Positions 1 to 9,312 of a stretch of 45,243 nucleotides of DNA are shown here, one piece after another. The DNA is from Singulisphaera sp. GP187. Lineage in GTDB: Bacteria; Planctomycetota; UBA1135; UBA2386. Positions within the stretch are counted from its first letter, which is position 1; the number at the start of each line of letters is the position of its first letter. The stretch lies in contig CAMBXM010000010.1 in the NCBI GenBank assembly GCA_945871815.1, forward strand, positions 1-45,243, written 5' to 3'. The notes under the pieces were generated by a model that saw only the letters and a list, made by a program, of their open reading frames with translations, did not search any database and was not told the DNA's origin. A program made the translations under genes and the position numbers.

Positions 1-3000
1 TTCACATTCATCGAACTCGCGATCGCCATGCTGGTGATGGCCATCATCTCCACGGCCTTGGTCCACCACCTCGCGCTGCATCTGCGCAGCACGGCCACGG
101 AACGCGATCGCACGTTCGGCATGAACAAGGCGAACGCAATCCTCAACGAGATCCAGGGCTTTGTCGAACAGGCGCTGCCGGGCCAGGACGGCGACCTCGA
201 CTCCCTCGATGACGGCATCGTCGACAAGCCCAACTTGACGATTCTCCGTGACCCAGGCGGCAATCTGATGGCCGCGGACTCGCTGGCTTCGGACAACAAC
301 TTCGTCCGCGGCGCCTGGGAATGGACCCGTCGCATCACGGTGCGCCCCTTCCCCGGCGCCGACAACCGCAACCTCCGGTTTGCCACGGTGAGCGTCAGCA
401 AGCGCGACCCAGGCGGCACGCTGCGCGTCGTCGCCAACCTCAGCGCCGTGGTGAACGCACCGAGCACGGCGTTCGCGACCACCCAGGTCTTCGACCTCTA
501 TCTGCTGGCGATCGAGAACATCCCGGGCTGGTGGGTCTTCATGGACTCCATCCAACCATTCGTCGAATCGACGATCACCGATCTCGAGACGCGCAATCCA
601 GGCATGGAAGTGCGCACGCACTGGATCACCAAGTCGAGCTTTGGGCGCAACCCGGTCTACCGGCCGCACATCAACAGCACGGTCGACAGCGTCGCGGCGC
701 ACACCAACGTCTACTACTACCCCGGCCGCATGCCGACCGGCAGCGCGTCGGCCTACTACTACGTTCCAGCCAACATGCACGGCCACCTGTCGGTGGACGG
801 GGTCGACACTCACGGCTACGACGCCGACCTGAACGAACAACCCTACGCCCTCGCGGATTACTGGAACCACGCGATGCGCTACCCCGACGAGCTTGCACTT
901 TGGCAGGCTCGCGTAGCGGCCGTCGAAAGGCGCGAAACCGATATCGCGAACGCAATCACCGCTGGGACCACGCCGCCGGAACCCCTCGACGACATGTCCA
1001 AGGAGCCGACCTTCCGGCTGTTCCTGGAGGACCTGAACACCAACCCGTCGAAGTTCAAGAATGCACTCGTCATCAACCTGCACGGCGAGTTGCTGCCGAT
1101 GCCGGCGCTGCGCAACTACTCCGACGCTGCCAAAGACCCCGTCAATCTGCCCAACGTGCGCGCGGTCACGCACCCCGAGAAGTTGCGCACCGTGCGCGTC
1201 CCCGCTGGCGTCAGCGAGGACGCCAAGTTCCGCGTCTACGCCTACAACACCCACGAGCCCACGTTTGTCTCAGGCGGTGGCAGCCCGATTCTGTCAGCTC
1301 CGATCGCCATCGAAGTGATGGACCTAGACCTCACCGACGCCGGAGGTCCCACGCTGCTGGCAACGGTAGGCTTACAGTGTCTCGCTGGGGGTGTGGATGC
1401 CAACGTTGACGGCTCGGCCGATGCCTACACGGCGTTCGCAGACGCCAAAGTCGTCGGCACCCCGGGCCTGCTCGCCCGCGAGATGTACTACTCTGCCAGC
1501 TACGTGAACCCCGGCGTCGGCGAGCGCAAGTTCACGCGCATCCTGCTGTACAACACGCCCTGCGTTGCAACGGAAGTCAGCAACCGCGGCCTCCGCAATC
1601 AGGAACGCAGCCAGCTCTACCGCATGTCGTATGTCCCGTCGCCTTGCGAGGCGGCCCGCGACTTCTCGGTCGACCTCTTCAACAGCACTTCGGGCATCCC
1701 GAAAAACTCGGCGCGGTGGCGCTTTCAGGTGCCGGCCGTGGCCTTCACGACCCCGTTGTTTCGCAACGCCACGACCGACCTGCCTCAGACCCTCAGCGAC
1801 GATGTCGTGGTCGAGGTTCGCACGCGCTTGTGGACCGGCTCGAACCCAGCGACGTCTGGGACGATGTGGCCAAGCTCCGCCCGCAATGCGCCGGAGAACC
1901 TGTCGAAGACCTACACGTGGTGGGCCGACAGCAACAACGACGTGCCGATCACCGAGCGAGCACAGTTCCAAGGCGACCCACGCCACAGCCCCTATCGAGA
2001 TCTGCTGCGCGACCACCAGACCGGGGACCCCGGCTTCCCGACGACGTCGTACCGGCCGACCATGCCGGATGGCTACAACTGGTACTTCGACAACCTGAAT
2101 CGAAGCGGCGAAGTCGCGACTACGGATGCCCCGGGACTGAGCACCACCCGACTGGCGGATCGTTGGCGCGGCCGCGTGAACTTTGATGCGCCTCGCCTGT
2201 TCGAACTGCTGCGCAAGGGCTTGGTCACCAGCGACTGCGTCTACACCACGCTGACCGGGTGGTCCTACTACTACCTCGGCATCGGCAACGACATTGGCTA
2301 CGACTCGGCAAACGGATACCCGAACTCGATCCCAGTCAACCTGACGCCCCACGGCGGCACCGGCAGCGGCTTCCACAACAACATCACCAGCTCGCGCACC
2401 TACGTGCGAGCGGCTGGGGCGGCAACGGACTACTGGTGGAGCATGCCGTGGCTCGGCGAGCTCTGCCCCGACTCCGCCTACGCATCCCAGTGGGCCGCTA
2501 CCGATGCGGACGGAAACCTGGCCGGAAATCTAGTGGCAGGTACCGCCGCGGGTCGCTTCTACCAGCAAGCGATCAACACCGTGCACACCGGCAGCACGCG
2601 CCAGGGCTGGGGCATCGAGATGCTCTCGGCGCACCAAAACACGAACCAAGAAGGCTGCACGTCCTTCTTCAACATCGGCACAGCAGCGAGCACCTTCCAC
2701 CACCAATCCGGAACGGCGAACGGGACGCTGACCACGATCGGTTCGGAACTGGCCGAGAACTACAACTTCCGGATGCCCTCGACGGCACCGATCAGTCGCC
2801 CCTTCGGTGTCGCGACCAACGGCACCGGCACGACTGGAAGCGAGTGGACCCTGTCGCCCTACAGCACCGAGCGCTTCACCGGCTCGCTCTATCGCACCTA
2901 CTTCACCCACCCAGCCGGCCAGACTGGATCGGGCTTGGTCAAGGTCGTGAACCCAGGTGGCACTGACGCGGCCTACGTGGTGGTGAACGGCTTCGACAAC

Positions 3001-3516
3001 ACGGTTGAGTCCGGCTCCACCTTCATCGCCAAGTTCGCCGTGCTCTCGCTCGTGCACTCGTTCTTCGAGGCCGGCAGCACCACCAACACCCTCCGCATCA
3101 AGCAGCCACCCCGGGTCGAGATCCTGTCGCCTACGGACATCAGCGAGCTCGTCGATCCGACCGATGTAGAAGTCGTCCTGCGCGCGAACTGGACGCGCTG
3201 GGACTCCGTGACCTACACGGAGACCGGCACCTACGCCGAGGACGAGACGGAACTGCAGTACGTGCTGATGTACTCGACCGACCGGGGCGCCTCATGGCGC
3301 TACGTGCAAGACAACAGCGCGGCCGCCGCCGGCGTCCGACCGACCGCCCCGACGTATCTGGTCGATGACCTCGGCACCGGCGATGAGGTCTACACCTGGG
3401 ACCTGCCGAGCCTCGACTTCCCGCAGGGCAGCTACTTCCTGCGCGTCGAGTGTTACCGAAGGGACGCCTCGCTGCACTACAGCTACCACCAGACCAAGCT
3501 GTTCGTGCAGCGCTGA
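1..3516 (+). CDS. Giant prepilin-like protein, 5' end outside the window
   Basis: The reading frame is open from base 1, so the true start lies upstream. The first residues read FTFIELAIAMLVMAIIS, the conserved segment after a type IV prepilin cleavage site (the Gly would be just outside), with the usual Glu at position 5 and a hydrophobic helix. A prepilin peptidase would cleave and N-methylate it, and the helix would anchor or assemble it in the inner membrane. What follows is far larger than a pilin: 1171 residues are visible against roughly 150-300 for typical pilins and pseudopilins. The body is rich in Asn, Thr, Ser, Tyr and Trp, as in extracellular beta-rich proteins. The last ~130 residues resemble an Ig/FN3-like fold (VEILSPTD near 1035, then STDRGASWRYV). 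I recognise no catalytic motif. The prepilin end is well supported; the function of the large exposed part is unknown. Confidence 0.7.
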   Translation, partial: FTFIELAIAMLVMAIISTALVHHLALHLRSTATERDRTFGMNKANAILNEIQGFVEQALPGQDGDLDSLDDGIVDKPNLTILRDPGGNLMAADSLASDNNFVRGAWEWTRRITVRPFPGADNRNLRFATVSVSKRDPGGTLRVVANLSAVVNAPSTAFATTQVFDLYLLAIENIPGWWVFMDSIQPFVESTITDLETRNPGMEVRTHWITKSSFGRNPVYRPHINSTVDSVAAHTNVYYYPGRMPTGSASAYYYVPANMHGHLSVDGVDTHGYDADLNEQPYALADYWNHAMRYPDELALWQARVAAVERRETDIANAITAGTTPPEPLDDMSKEPTFRLFLEDLNTNPSKFKNALVINLHGELLPMPALRNYSDAAKDPVNLPNVRAVTHPEKLRTVRVPAGVSEDAKFRVYAYNTHEPTFVSGGGSPILSAPIAIEVMDLDLTDAGGPTLLATVGLQCLAGGVDANVDGSADAYTAFADAKVVGTPGLLAREMYYSASYVNPGVGERKFTRILLYNTPCVATEVSNRGLRNQERSQLYRMSYVPSPCEAARDFSVDLFNSTSGIPKNSARWRFQVPAVAFTTPLFRNATTDLPQTLSDDVVVEVRTRLWTGSNPATSGTMWPSSARNAPENLSKTYTWWADSNNDVPITERAQFQGDPRHSPYRDLLRDHQTGDPGFPTTSYRPTMPDGYNWYFDNLNRSGEVATTDAPGLSTTRLADRWRGRVNFDAPRLFELLRKGLVTSDCVYTTLTGWSYYYLGIGNDIGYDSANGYPNSIPVNLTPHGGTGSGFHNNITSSRTYVRAAGAATDYWWSMPWLGELCPDSAYASQWAATDADGNLAGNLVAGTAAGRFYQQAINTVHTGSTRQGWGIEMLSAHQNTNQEGCTSFFNIGTAASTFHHQSGTANGTLTTIGSELAENYNFRMPSTAPISRPFGVATNGTGTTGSEWTLSPYSTERFTGSLYRTYFTHPAGQTGSGLVKVVNPGGTDAAYVVVNGFDNTVESGSTFIAKFAVLSLVHSFFEAGSTTNTLRIKQPPRVEILSPTDISELVDPTDVEVVLRANWTRWDSVTYTETGTYAEDETELQYVLMYSTDRGASWRYVQDNSAAAAGVRPTAPTYLVDDLGTGDEVYTWDLPSLDFPQGSYFLRVECYRRDASLHYSYHQTKLFVQR

Positions 3517-3572
3517 GCTGTCCACGGAAGGACTTCCAACTGGCCGCGTCGCCGCTAGCCTCTGCTGGCTGA

Positions 3573-4670
3573 ATGGCCGGGATCCTAGTCTACCAACAGC
3601 TTCGCGAACTCATCGACCAGGGCGCGATCCACAGTCAGCCGGCGATCTCGCGTTCGCAGATCCAGCCAAGCTCCCTCGACCTGCGTCTTGCGACTCGCGG
3701 CTACCGCGTACGTTCAGGGTTTCTCCCCGAGCACGTGCGAGTGGCCGACCGGCTCGAGGAGATGACGCTTTACACCTTCGACCTCACGGACGGAGCGGTG
3801 CTGGAGAAGGGCCACTGCTACATCGTCCCGCTGCTGGAACGCATCGAGCGGCCACTGCCCTATCTGATCCGCGCCAATCCCAAGTCCTCCACCGGGCGAC
3901 TGGACCTGTTCACGCGCCTCCTCGCCGATCGCTGTGGGCGATTCGAGACGGTTCCGCCCGGCTACACAGGACCACTGTTCCTCGAGATCGTGCCTCGTAG
4001 CTTTCCCGTCCGCGTGCGCACCGGCCTCTCGCTTTGCCAGATCCGATTCTCGGAAGGTGACGCCCAACTTACTGACGGGGAGCTGCGCGCCGAATACGCA
4101 CGATCGCCGCTGCTGTTCGACGACGGGGGGCAGCCGATCCCGATCGAGCGCGTGCGCTTCGAAGGCGGACTGTGCATGGGAGTGGCGATGCGTAAGGATC
4201 GCGACCTGAGCGGACCCGTCGGCTACGTCGCCAAGCGCTATTCTGGCATCGTCGACACCGCCGTGGAGAACGGCCACGACAGCAGCCTCTACTTCGAGCC
4301 GATCCAAGAGCAACCACTGGGCCGCATGATCGTGGAACCGGAGGAGTTCTACATCTTCGCCAGCAAGGAGCGCATCCGCGTCCCTCGTCACCTAGCGGCC
4401 GAAATGGCGGCGTATGACGTCGGCATCGGCGAACTGCGAACCAACTACGCCGGCTTCTTCGACAACGGGTTTGGCGGCGACAAGGGCACCCGTGCGGTCC
4501 TTGAGGTGCGGCCCCACGATGTGCCCTTCCTCGTCGAGGACGGCCAGGTGTTCTTCAAGTTGGCGTTCCTCAAGACGCTTGCCGACCCTGAGGTTGTCTA
4601 CGGCGACCGTGCGCTCAGTTCGCACTACCAGGGCCAAGGCCTGAAGCTCAGCAAGCACTTCCGCGTCTAG
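3573..4670 (+). CDS. dcd: dCTP deaminase, two-domain form
   Basis: Deaminates dCTP to dUTP, feeding dUMP and then dTMP synthesis in the cytoplasm. The 365-residue protein is the duplicated form known from alphaproteobacteria, about twice the E. coli length. The N-half has the family pattern IQPSSLDLR (residues ~31-39), the conserved SSTGRLD (~105-111) and the GPLFLEIV strand (~133-140) that carries the candidate catalytic Glu. The C-half repeats the fold with SLYFEPI, GGDKGTRAVLEVR and a beta-rich end. The ATG at 3573 sits directly before the conserved start region. It lies 56 bases after the prepilin-like gene and converges on the kinase gene. I see no frameshift or missing motif. High confidence in family; which half is catalytic is not resolved by eye. 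Confidence 0.9.
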   Translation: MAGILVYQQLRELIDQGAIHSQPAISRSQIQPSSLDLRLATRGYRVRSGFLPEHVRVADRLEEMTLYTFDLTDGAVLEKGHCYIVPLLERIERPLPYLIRANPKSSTGRLDLFTRLLADRCGRFETVPPGYTGPLFLEIVPRSFPVRVRTGLSLCQIRFSEGDAQLTDGELRAEYARSPLLFDDGGQPIPIERVRFEGGLCMGVAMRKDRDLSGPVGYVAKRYSGIVDTAVENGHDSSLYFEPIQEQPLGRMIVEPEEFYIFASKERIRVPRHLAAEMAAYDVGIGELRTNYAGFFDNGFGGDKGTRAVLEVRPHDVPFLVEDGQVFFKLAFLKTLADPEVVYGDRALSSHYQGQGLKLSKHFRV

Positions 4671-4680
4671 CCGCCCGTAG

Positions 4681-4693
4681 GGCACACCGTGCC
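4681..4693. terminator. Short hairpin between convergent genes
   Basis: GGCAC and GTGCC form a perfect 5-bp stem with a 3-base loop, 10 bases after the dcd stop. A second hairpin, GCGGC/GCCGC with a 5-base loop, lies at 4752-4766. Neither has a T-tract. They sit where dcd and the kinase gene converge, so a terminator role is possible but weakly supported. Confidence 0.25.
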
Positions 4694-4730
4694 TCAGTGT
4701 TCGGGGATGGGGCGTTCGGGGCCGGCATTC

Positions 4731-4760
4731 GGGCTCGCAGCGATTGGGCTCGCGGCGATC
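4731..4760. repeat. 15-bp imperfect tandem duplication
   Basis: Two adjacent 15-base units, GGGCTCGCAGCGATT and GGGCTCGCGGCGATC, differ at two positions. They lie in the 134-base convergent gap between dcd and the kinase gene. No function is suggested beyond local slippage. Confidence 0.6.
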
Positions 4761-4804
4761 GGCCGCCCCGTTGCGTCGAGCCTCCTGATGACTCGCCGGC
4801 GGCC

Positions 4805-6463
4805 TCAACGAAACAAGGACTCGACGTCGACTGGGCCGATCGACTCACCACCACGGGCCCCGGTCCCCAACTCCTCGGCCAGCGCCACCATCTCACGGAG
4901 CGCGAGACCGCGTTCCCGTTCGCGAGCCAAGGTGTGCGCTGCGGCGCAGACGATCTCGTAGTCGCGGACTTCGTTGAGGTGGATCGCTCGAGCGATCAGC
5001 GCACCACCATCGGGATCGATCAACCTCGGTGCAAAGTCGAGCCGGTGGAGGCCACTCGCCAGATCGTGAACCATCGCGGCTGTTCGGCCTCCCACCTGGG
5101 TGCGCCTGGGCTCAACCTGCAACTCGCCGTCGGTGCCGGTGCGGCGCTCCCATACCATCACGCCGGCGTGCCCGTCGATCTCCACGACGCAGGCGGCAGC
5201 ACCAAGACGGGCGACGAGATTGGCGGTGGAAGGCCGCAGCCACCAACTCGACAGTGCGACGACGTACAGCGCTGCAATCAAAGATGCAGCGATGCGATGC
5301 CGGCGCACGACGTGGCGTCCGGTCCGCATGGCGCGGCCAATCGAACCGAGTCGGCTCGCATACGGCAACTGCCCGTCAAGCCAGCGTTCAAGGTCGTCGC
5401 GCATGGCAACTGCGCTCGGGTAGCGGCGGGCAGGATCACGCTCCATGGCTCGAAGGCAGATGTCTTCGAGTTCGCGCGGAATCTGTCGGCGAACATCGCG
5501 CGGCTTGCGGAACGTCCCCTCGGCGACGGATTGCAGCAGCTTGGTTCGCCCATCGTCGGCGAACGCGCGCTGCAGCGTCAGCAGTTCGTAGAGCAGAAGC
5601 CCGGCCTGGTAGAGATCCGTCAGCTCGTCCTTCCCAGTCTTGCCGCGGTAGATCTGTTCGGGCGCGAGATAGGCCACGGTACCGAACAGACGGCCGGTGA
5701 CGTCGCCTTCGCTGTGGCCGATCCCGGCTAGACCGAAGTCGACCAACACCGGGCGCCCGCCGCGCCGCATCAAGACGTTGCCGGGCTTCAAATCGCGGTG
5801 CACGACCCGATCCGGCTGATGCGCGTGCGCGGCGGCCAGCGCCAAGGCCACATCGGCGACCCACAGTGCCACGGTTCGAAACCATTCGCCGTCCAGTCTC
5901 GACGACTCCGCGGCCCTCGCCGGCTCGATTACGCGTTCGACGCATTCGCGGGTCGGCGGATAGACGCCAGCCGCGACCAACGTGCGCAGCACGTGATCCA
6001 GAGATCGACCCTCGACCAGCTCCATTGCCAGGAAGTGAGCCTCCTCATGCTTGCCCGAATCGAGCAAGCGCACGATGCCGTCGTGATGGAGCCCTGCCAG
6101 AGCACGCTGCTCTCGTTGCAGGTCGCGCAAAATTGCGCTGTCCTCGCGCAGCGAGTGGAACAGCTTCAGGGCCACGTCCCGACCGATCTTCTCGTCCCGC
6201 GCGCGCCAGACTTTGCCGTAACCGCCGCTACCGATCAGCTCGAGCAGTCGGTAGCGACCAGCAATCAGCGCCTGCGGTTTGTGAAGCTCGGGGAACACAG
6301 CCATCGCCGCATTCGCTGCCAGGCAGATCGACCGCAGTTCGCGCCGCTGCTCCTCGGTCGGCAACCGCTGCACCAGCGCATCCAGGTCCGGCACCTCCCC
6401 GACCTCCTGTGCCGCCAGGTACTCCATCGCCAACAAGTCCACTGGGTCGTCTTCGTGATTCAT
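4805..6463 (-). CDS. Transmembrane Ser/Thr protein kinase (PknB/Hanks type)
   Basis: 552 residues counted from the ATG at 6463, which follows an AGGTGA-like ribosome site; a TTG 12 codons upstream is a poorer start. An N-terminal ~68-residue segment contains EYLAAQEVGEVPDLDALV, a pattern often seen before planctomycete kinase domains. The kinase domain (~70-345) is complete: glycine loop IGSGGYG (77-83), VALK with Lys100, HRDLKPGN (222-229), DFG (242-244) and APE (268-270). A basic stretch and one membrane helix (~391-407) follow, then a ~140-residue domain, presumably extracytoplasmic, that I do not recognise. It lies 51 bases downstream of the sigma factor gene on the same strand, so the two are probably cotranscribed and may act in one signalling path. 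Substrate and signal are unknown. Confidence 0.95.
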   Translation of the reverse strand: MNHEDDPVDLLAMEYLAAQEVGEVPDLDALVQRLPTEEQRRELRSICLAANAAMAVFPELHKPQALIAGRYRLLELIGSGGYGKVWRARDEKIGRDVALKLFHSLREDSAILRDLQREQRALAGLHHDGIVRLLDSGKHEEAHFLAMELVEGRSLDHVLRTLVAAGVYPPTRECVERVIEPARAAESSRLDGEWFRTVALWVADVALALAAAHAHQPDRVVHRDLKPGNVLMRRGGRPVLVDFGLAGIGHSEGDVTGRLFGTVAYLAPEQIYRGKTGKDELTDLYQAGLLLYELLTLQRAFADDGRTKLLQSVAEGTFRKPRDVRRQIPRELEDICLRAMERDPARRYPSAVAMRDDLERWLDGQLPYASRLGSIGRAMRTGRHVVRRHRIAASLIAALYVVALSSWWLRPSTANLVARLGAAACVVEIDGHAGVMVWERRTGTDGELQVEPRRTQVGGRTAAMVHDLASGLHRLDFAPRLIDPDGGALIARAIHLNEVRDYEIVCAAAHTLARERERGLALREMVALAEELGTGARGGESIGPVDVESLFR

Positions 6464-6514
6464 GCCGTCACCTGGGGAACGAGGGGAAGCTGGTGGCAAC
6501 CCGCAGGCATTCGT

Positions 6515-7153
6515 TCAGAGGGCTGCAATCGCGCCGTCACGGCCATGCTGCTTCATGCAGCGCGCGAGCAGCACCAGGGCGCGCCGATGCAGTTCGCGCG
6601 CCGCAGAATCCGTGTTCTTGCCGAGCTTCTGCGCCACCTCGAGCCACTCGAGGCCGTCATAGTCGCGCAGGACGATGCAGTTCCGGTGCTCCTCGGGCAA
6701 GCACTCGAGGCAGTCCTCGACAGCGGCCTCCTGCTCGCGCTGGATCGACTGACCTTGCGGCCCAGTGACAGCCCCCGGAACCAACTGTGCCAAGTTGCCG
6801 CTCGCTTCGCCGAACTGCGCGTCGAGCGATTGCAGACCGCCCGGTGCCGTACGCTTCTTGGAGCCAACGCGATCGGCCTCGTCGCGGATCTGGCCGGCGG
6901 CGATTTCCGCGAGCCAGTGAATCAGGCTGCCCTCATGGCGCATCTCGAAGCGATCGAAGATCTGGAACGCCTTGAAGAAGGTCTGCTGCAAGACATCCCC
7001 CGAATCGAGCGAGGCTCGAAGCTTCTGCCCCAGGCGAGCCCGAACCGAGCGCCTTGCCCGTTCGTAGTAGCGTTCGAACAACCGTGACAGCGCGTCGCGG
7101 TCGCCGCCTTGTGCTTGCTTGACAAGTTCGAGGGTCTGTGTGAGTGGGTTCAT
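6515..7153 (-). CDS. ECF-like RNA polymerase sigma factor (planctomycete type)
   Basis: 212 residues from the ATG at 7153. The frame extends 50 codons further upstream, but that part is not sigma-like and would overlap the caspase start, so I chose the inner ATG. Region 2 runs from about 14 to 95 (RLFERYYERARRSVRARLG, then DSGDVLQQTFFKAF, the core-binding and -10 recognition helices). Region 4 runs from about 148 to 210 (CLECLPEEHRNCIVLRDYDG, then a helix-turn-helix in WLEVAQKLGKNTDSAAREL). This matches the Sig-70 planctomycete ECF subfamily, commonly encoded beside Ser/Thr kinases. I see no anti-sigma factor gene nearby; regulation by the downstream kinase is a reasonable inference. It is divergent from the caspase gene across 91 bases. 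Confidence 0.9.
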   Translation of the reverse strand: MNPLTQTLELVKQAQGGDRDALSRLFERYYERARRSVRARLGQKLRASLDSGDVLQQTFFKAFQIFDRFEMRHEGSLIHWLAEIAAGQIRDEADRVGSKKRTAPGGLQSLDAQFGEASGNLAQLVPGAVTGPQGQSIQREQEAAVEDCLECLPEEHRNCIVLRDYDGLEWLEVAQKLGKNTDSAARELHRRALVLLARCMKQHGRDGAIAAL

Positions 7154-7244
7154 CCCGCAGCGTATGTTACCGGCGAAACGGAGATCGTCGAGCCAAGGGA
7201 CTGCCGCTCCGACCTGAAATCCCACCCAACGCCACAAACAGCCC

Positions 7245-9305
7245 ATGCTCCCATCCCACCTAGCAGCAGTCCGGCTCCGGTTCTGGTTCGTTGCCCTGAT
7301 CATGCTGGCCGCCCACGCGGTCGCTCAGAGCCCGGCGCAGGAGTCGCCCAAGACTCTGGCGCTGCTCGTCGGCGTCGATCGCTACGCCCAGCCGACCGAA
7401 GGCGAGTGGAAAACCCTGCGCGGCTGTGAAAACGACATCCAGCTGGTCGCCGAGGTGCTCGTCGAACGCTTCGGGTTTCGCCCCGAAGACATCGTCACAC
7501 TCAAGTCCGAACAGGCCACGCACGAGGCGATCGTGCGCGCCTTCTACACACACCTCATCGAAAGGGCCGGCAAGGACACCAAGGTCGTCTTCTGGTTCAG
7601 CGGTCATGGTTCCCAAGTTCCCGACCCGTCGCAGAAGGACCGCGCTGCAGCCGGTGACTACGAGCCGAACAAGGACCAGACCATGCTGGCCCATGACAGT
7701 CGCAAGGGCGCCTGGAACGGCAGCTACGACCTCGCCGACGACGAACTTCATTCGCTGCTTGCAGCATTGAAGTCTCGCGACGTCGTGCTCGTAACCGACT
7801 GCTGCCACTCCGGTGGACTGTCGCGTGGCGGCGAGCAGCTCGGAGTTCGCGGCGAAGCCGATGGCGACCAGCCGCACGATCTCTTGGCTCGCAAACAGTT
7901 CTGGCCGGAGACCGTCGCGCTCCTCGAGGATGATGACCTGGGGTCGGAGCTTCTCCACGTGGTCCAGATCGCCGCCTGCGCGGCGCATGAAGAAGCCGGC
8001 GAAATCGAAGCCGGGGGTCGAGTGCACGGGACCCTCACTTGGTTCCTGTGCCAAGCCATGCGAGAACTGCCAGCAACCGCATCGTGGCGCGAGGTCGTCG
8101 AGACGGTCCGCGCGCGGATCGCCGGTCGCATGGGCTCGCGGCCAGCACAATACGTGGACGCCATCGGCAAGGTCTCGCGAGCGATGTTGAGTGGCACGGC
8201 GAGGCCGGTACCGCTGGGTTACGTCGTCGAGTTCTCACCTGCCGGTGACTTGCAGATCGGCGCCGGTCGCATCCACGGCATCGGCAAGGAGACGACCTTT
8301 GACCTCCGCGACATCGACGGCAAGCGCGTAGCCGGCGCATCCGTGATCGACGTCCGAGGAGCAACTACGACCGTTAAGCTGAACGGTCCAGCGAAGTACG
8401 GGAAGGCACTTTGGGCGGTCCCGACCGGCAAGCTCGATGGTCGGTCCCCACTGTCCGTTTGCTTACCCGACGACAAGGCTCAGGAGCTCATCGCGCAGTG
8501 CGCCTACGGCATCGCCACTGACGCGGACCACGCTGACTACCAACTTGCGCGCGTCGCTGACGAAGTGGAGCTTCGCAAGCGAAACGGAGAGACGATTGCG
8601 CGAGCCAAGGACGAACCGACCGCCGTCCAGGCACTGTTGTTCCGCGAGACCAATTTCCGCTTCCTCTGGGACGCTGTCGCCGCTCGCGGAGTTCACCCAA
8701 TCGAAGTCTGCGTCAGACCCGCATTACCGGAGCAGTGCGAGGTCACGGAGGACGGCCGGACACTGCGTGTGGCCGCCGCCACGATCGATGCCAGGGCGAA
8801 GGGATCGCACATCCGCGTCACTGCCCCTCTGCTCGACGACCGCAGAGACAGCGGGGCGATAGTCGTCCTCGAGATCGCCAACCGGAGCGACGAGGACCTG
8901 TTCGTCGCCGTGCTCTCGGTGCAAGAAGATCGTGCGATCACACTGGTGTTGGGAAACGACCGCAACAGCAACCTGATCCACGCAGGGGAGGTGTTCCCAG
9001 TGCGGGTGCAGGTCGGACCGTCTGCGGCTTGGCTTCGCAACCGACCGATGGTCGATCGCTACCTGGTGTTCGCAACGCCCCGCTTTGCGGACTTCCGACC
9101 GTTCGCGCAAGCAGCGCCGACGACAGTGCGTGGCGGCGGCGAGGAGGAAGGGCTCTCCCTGCTGCAGACTCTGCAGTTCGGTGAAGTCACGCGCGGCAGT
9201 GACGCCCCCATGCCATGGGGCATCGCCTATGTCGATCTTGAGCTGCACGCACCGACGGCGAACAGCTCGTCACAGCCGACGAAGCCCGACAAAGCCCTGA
9301 AGTAA
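7245..9305 (+). CDS. Secreted caspase-family (C14, metacaspase-like) protease
   Basis: 686 residues. The start gives a short basic stretch, a hydrophobic core and a likely signal-peptidase site near HAVAQS (~24-29), so the protein should be exported. The caspase fold follows: TLALLVGVDRY (~37-47), RGCENDIQLV (~59-68), the catalytic His121 in WFSGHGS, and the catalytic Cys187 in VTDCCHSGG. Metacaspases cleave after Arg or Lys. From ~330 to 686 there is a long C-terminal region with a beta-rich segment near 540-620 (IVVLEIANRSDEDLFVAVLS) reminiscent of DUF4384-type domains found behind caspase domains in bacteria; that resemblance is weak. It is divergent from the sigma factor gene and meets the patatin gene tail to tail with 7 bases between them. 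Family call is firm; substrate unknown. Confidence 0.9.
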   Translation: MLPSHLAAVRLRFWFVALIMLAAHAVAQSPAQESPKTLALLVGVDRYAQPTEGEWKTLRGCENDIQLVAEVLVERFGFRPEDIVTLKSEQATHEAIVRAFYTHLIERAGKDTKVVFWFSGHGSQVPDPSQKDRAAAGDYEPNKDQTMLAHDSRKGAWNGSYDLADDELHSLLAALKSRDVVLVTDCCHSGGLSRGGEQLGVRGEADGDQPHDLLARKQFWPETVALLEDDDLGSELLHVVQIAACAAHEEAGEIEAGGRVHGTLTWFLCQAMRELPATASWREVVETVRARIAGRMGSRPAQYVDAIGKVSRAMLSGTARPVPLGYVVEFSPAGDLQIGAGRIHGIGKETTFDLRDIDGKRVAGASVIDVRGATTTVKLNGPAKYGKALWAVPTGKLDGRSPLSVCLPDDKAQELIAQCAYGIATDADHADYQLARVADEVELRKRNGETIARAKDEPTAVQALLFRETNFRFLWDAVAARGVHPIEVCVRPALPEQCEVTEDGRTLRVAAATIDARAKGSHIRVTAPLLDDRRDSGAIVVLEIANRSDEDLFVAVLSVQEDRAITLVLGNDRNSNLIHAGEVFPVRVQVGPSAAWLRNRPMVDRYLVFATPRFADFRPFAQAAPTTVRGGGEEEGLSLLQTLQFGEVTRGSDAPMPWGIAYVDLELHAPTANSSSQPTKPDKALK

Positions 9306-9312
9306 CCGCGCG

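Noticed and set aside
7154-7303. N-terminal extension of the sigma factor
   Set aside because: The 50 extra codons are not sigma-like, cross the whole divergent gap and overlap the caspase start; the ATG at 7153 begins the conserved region.
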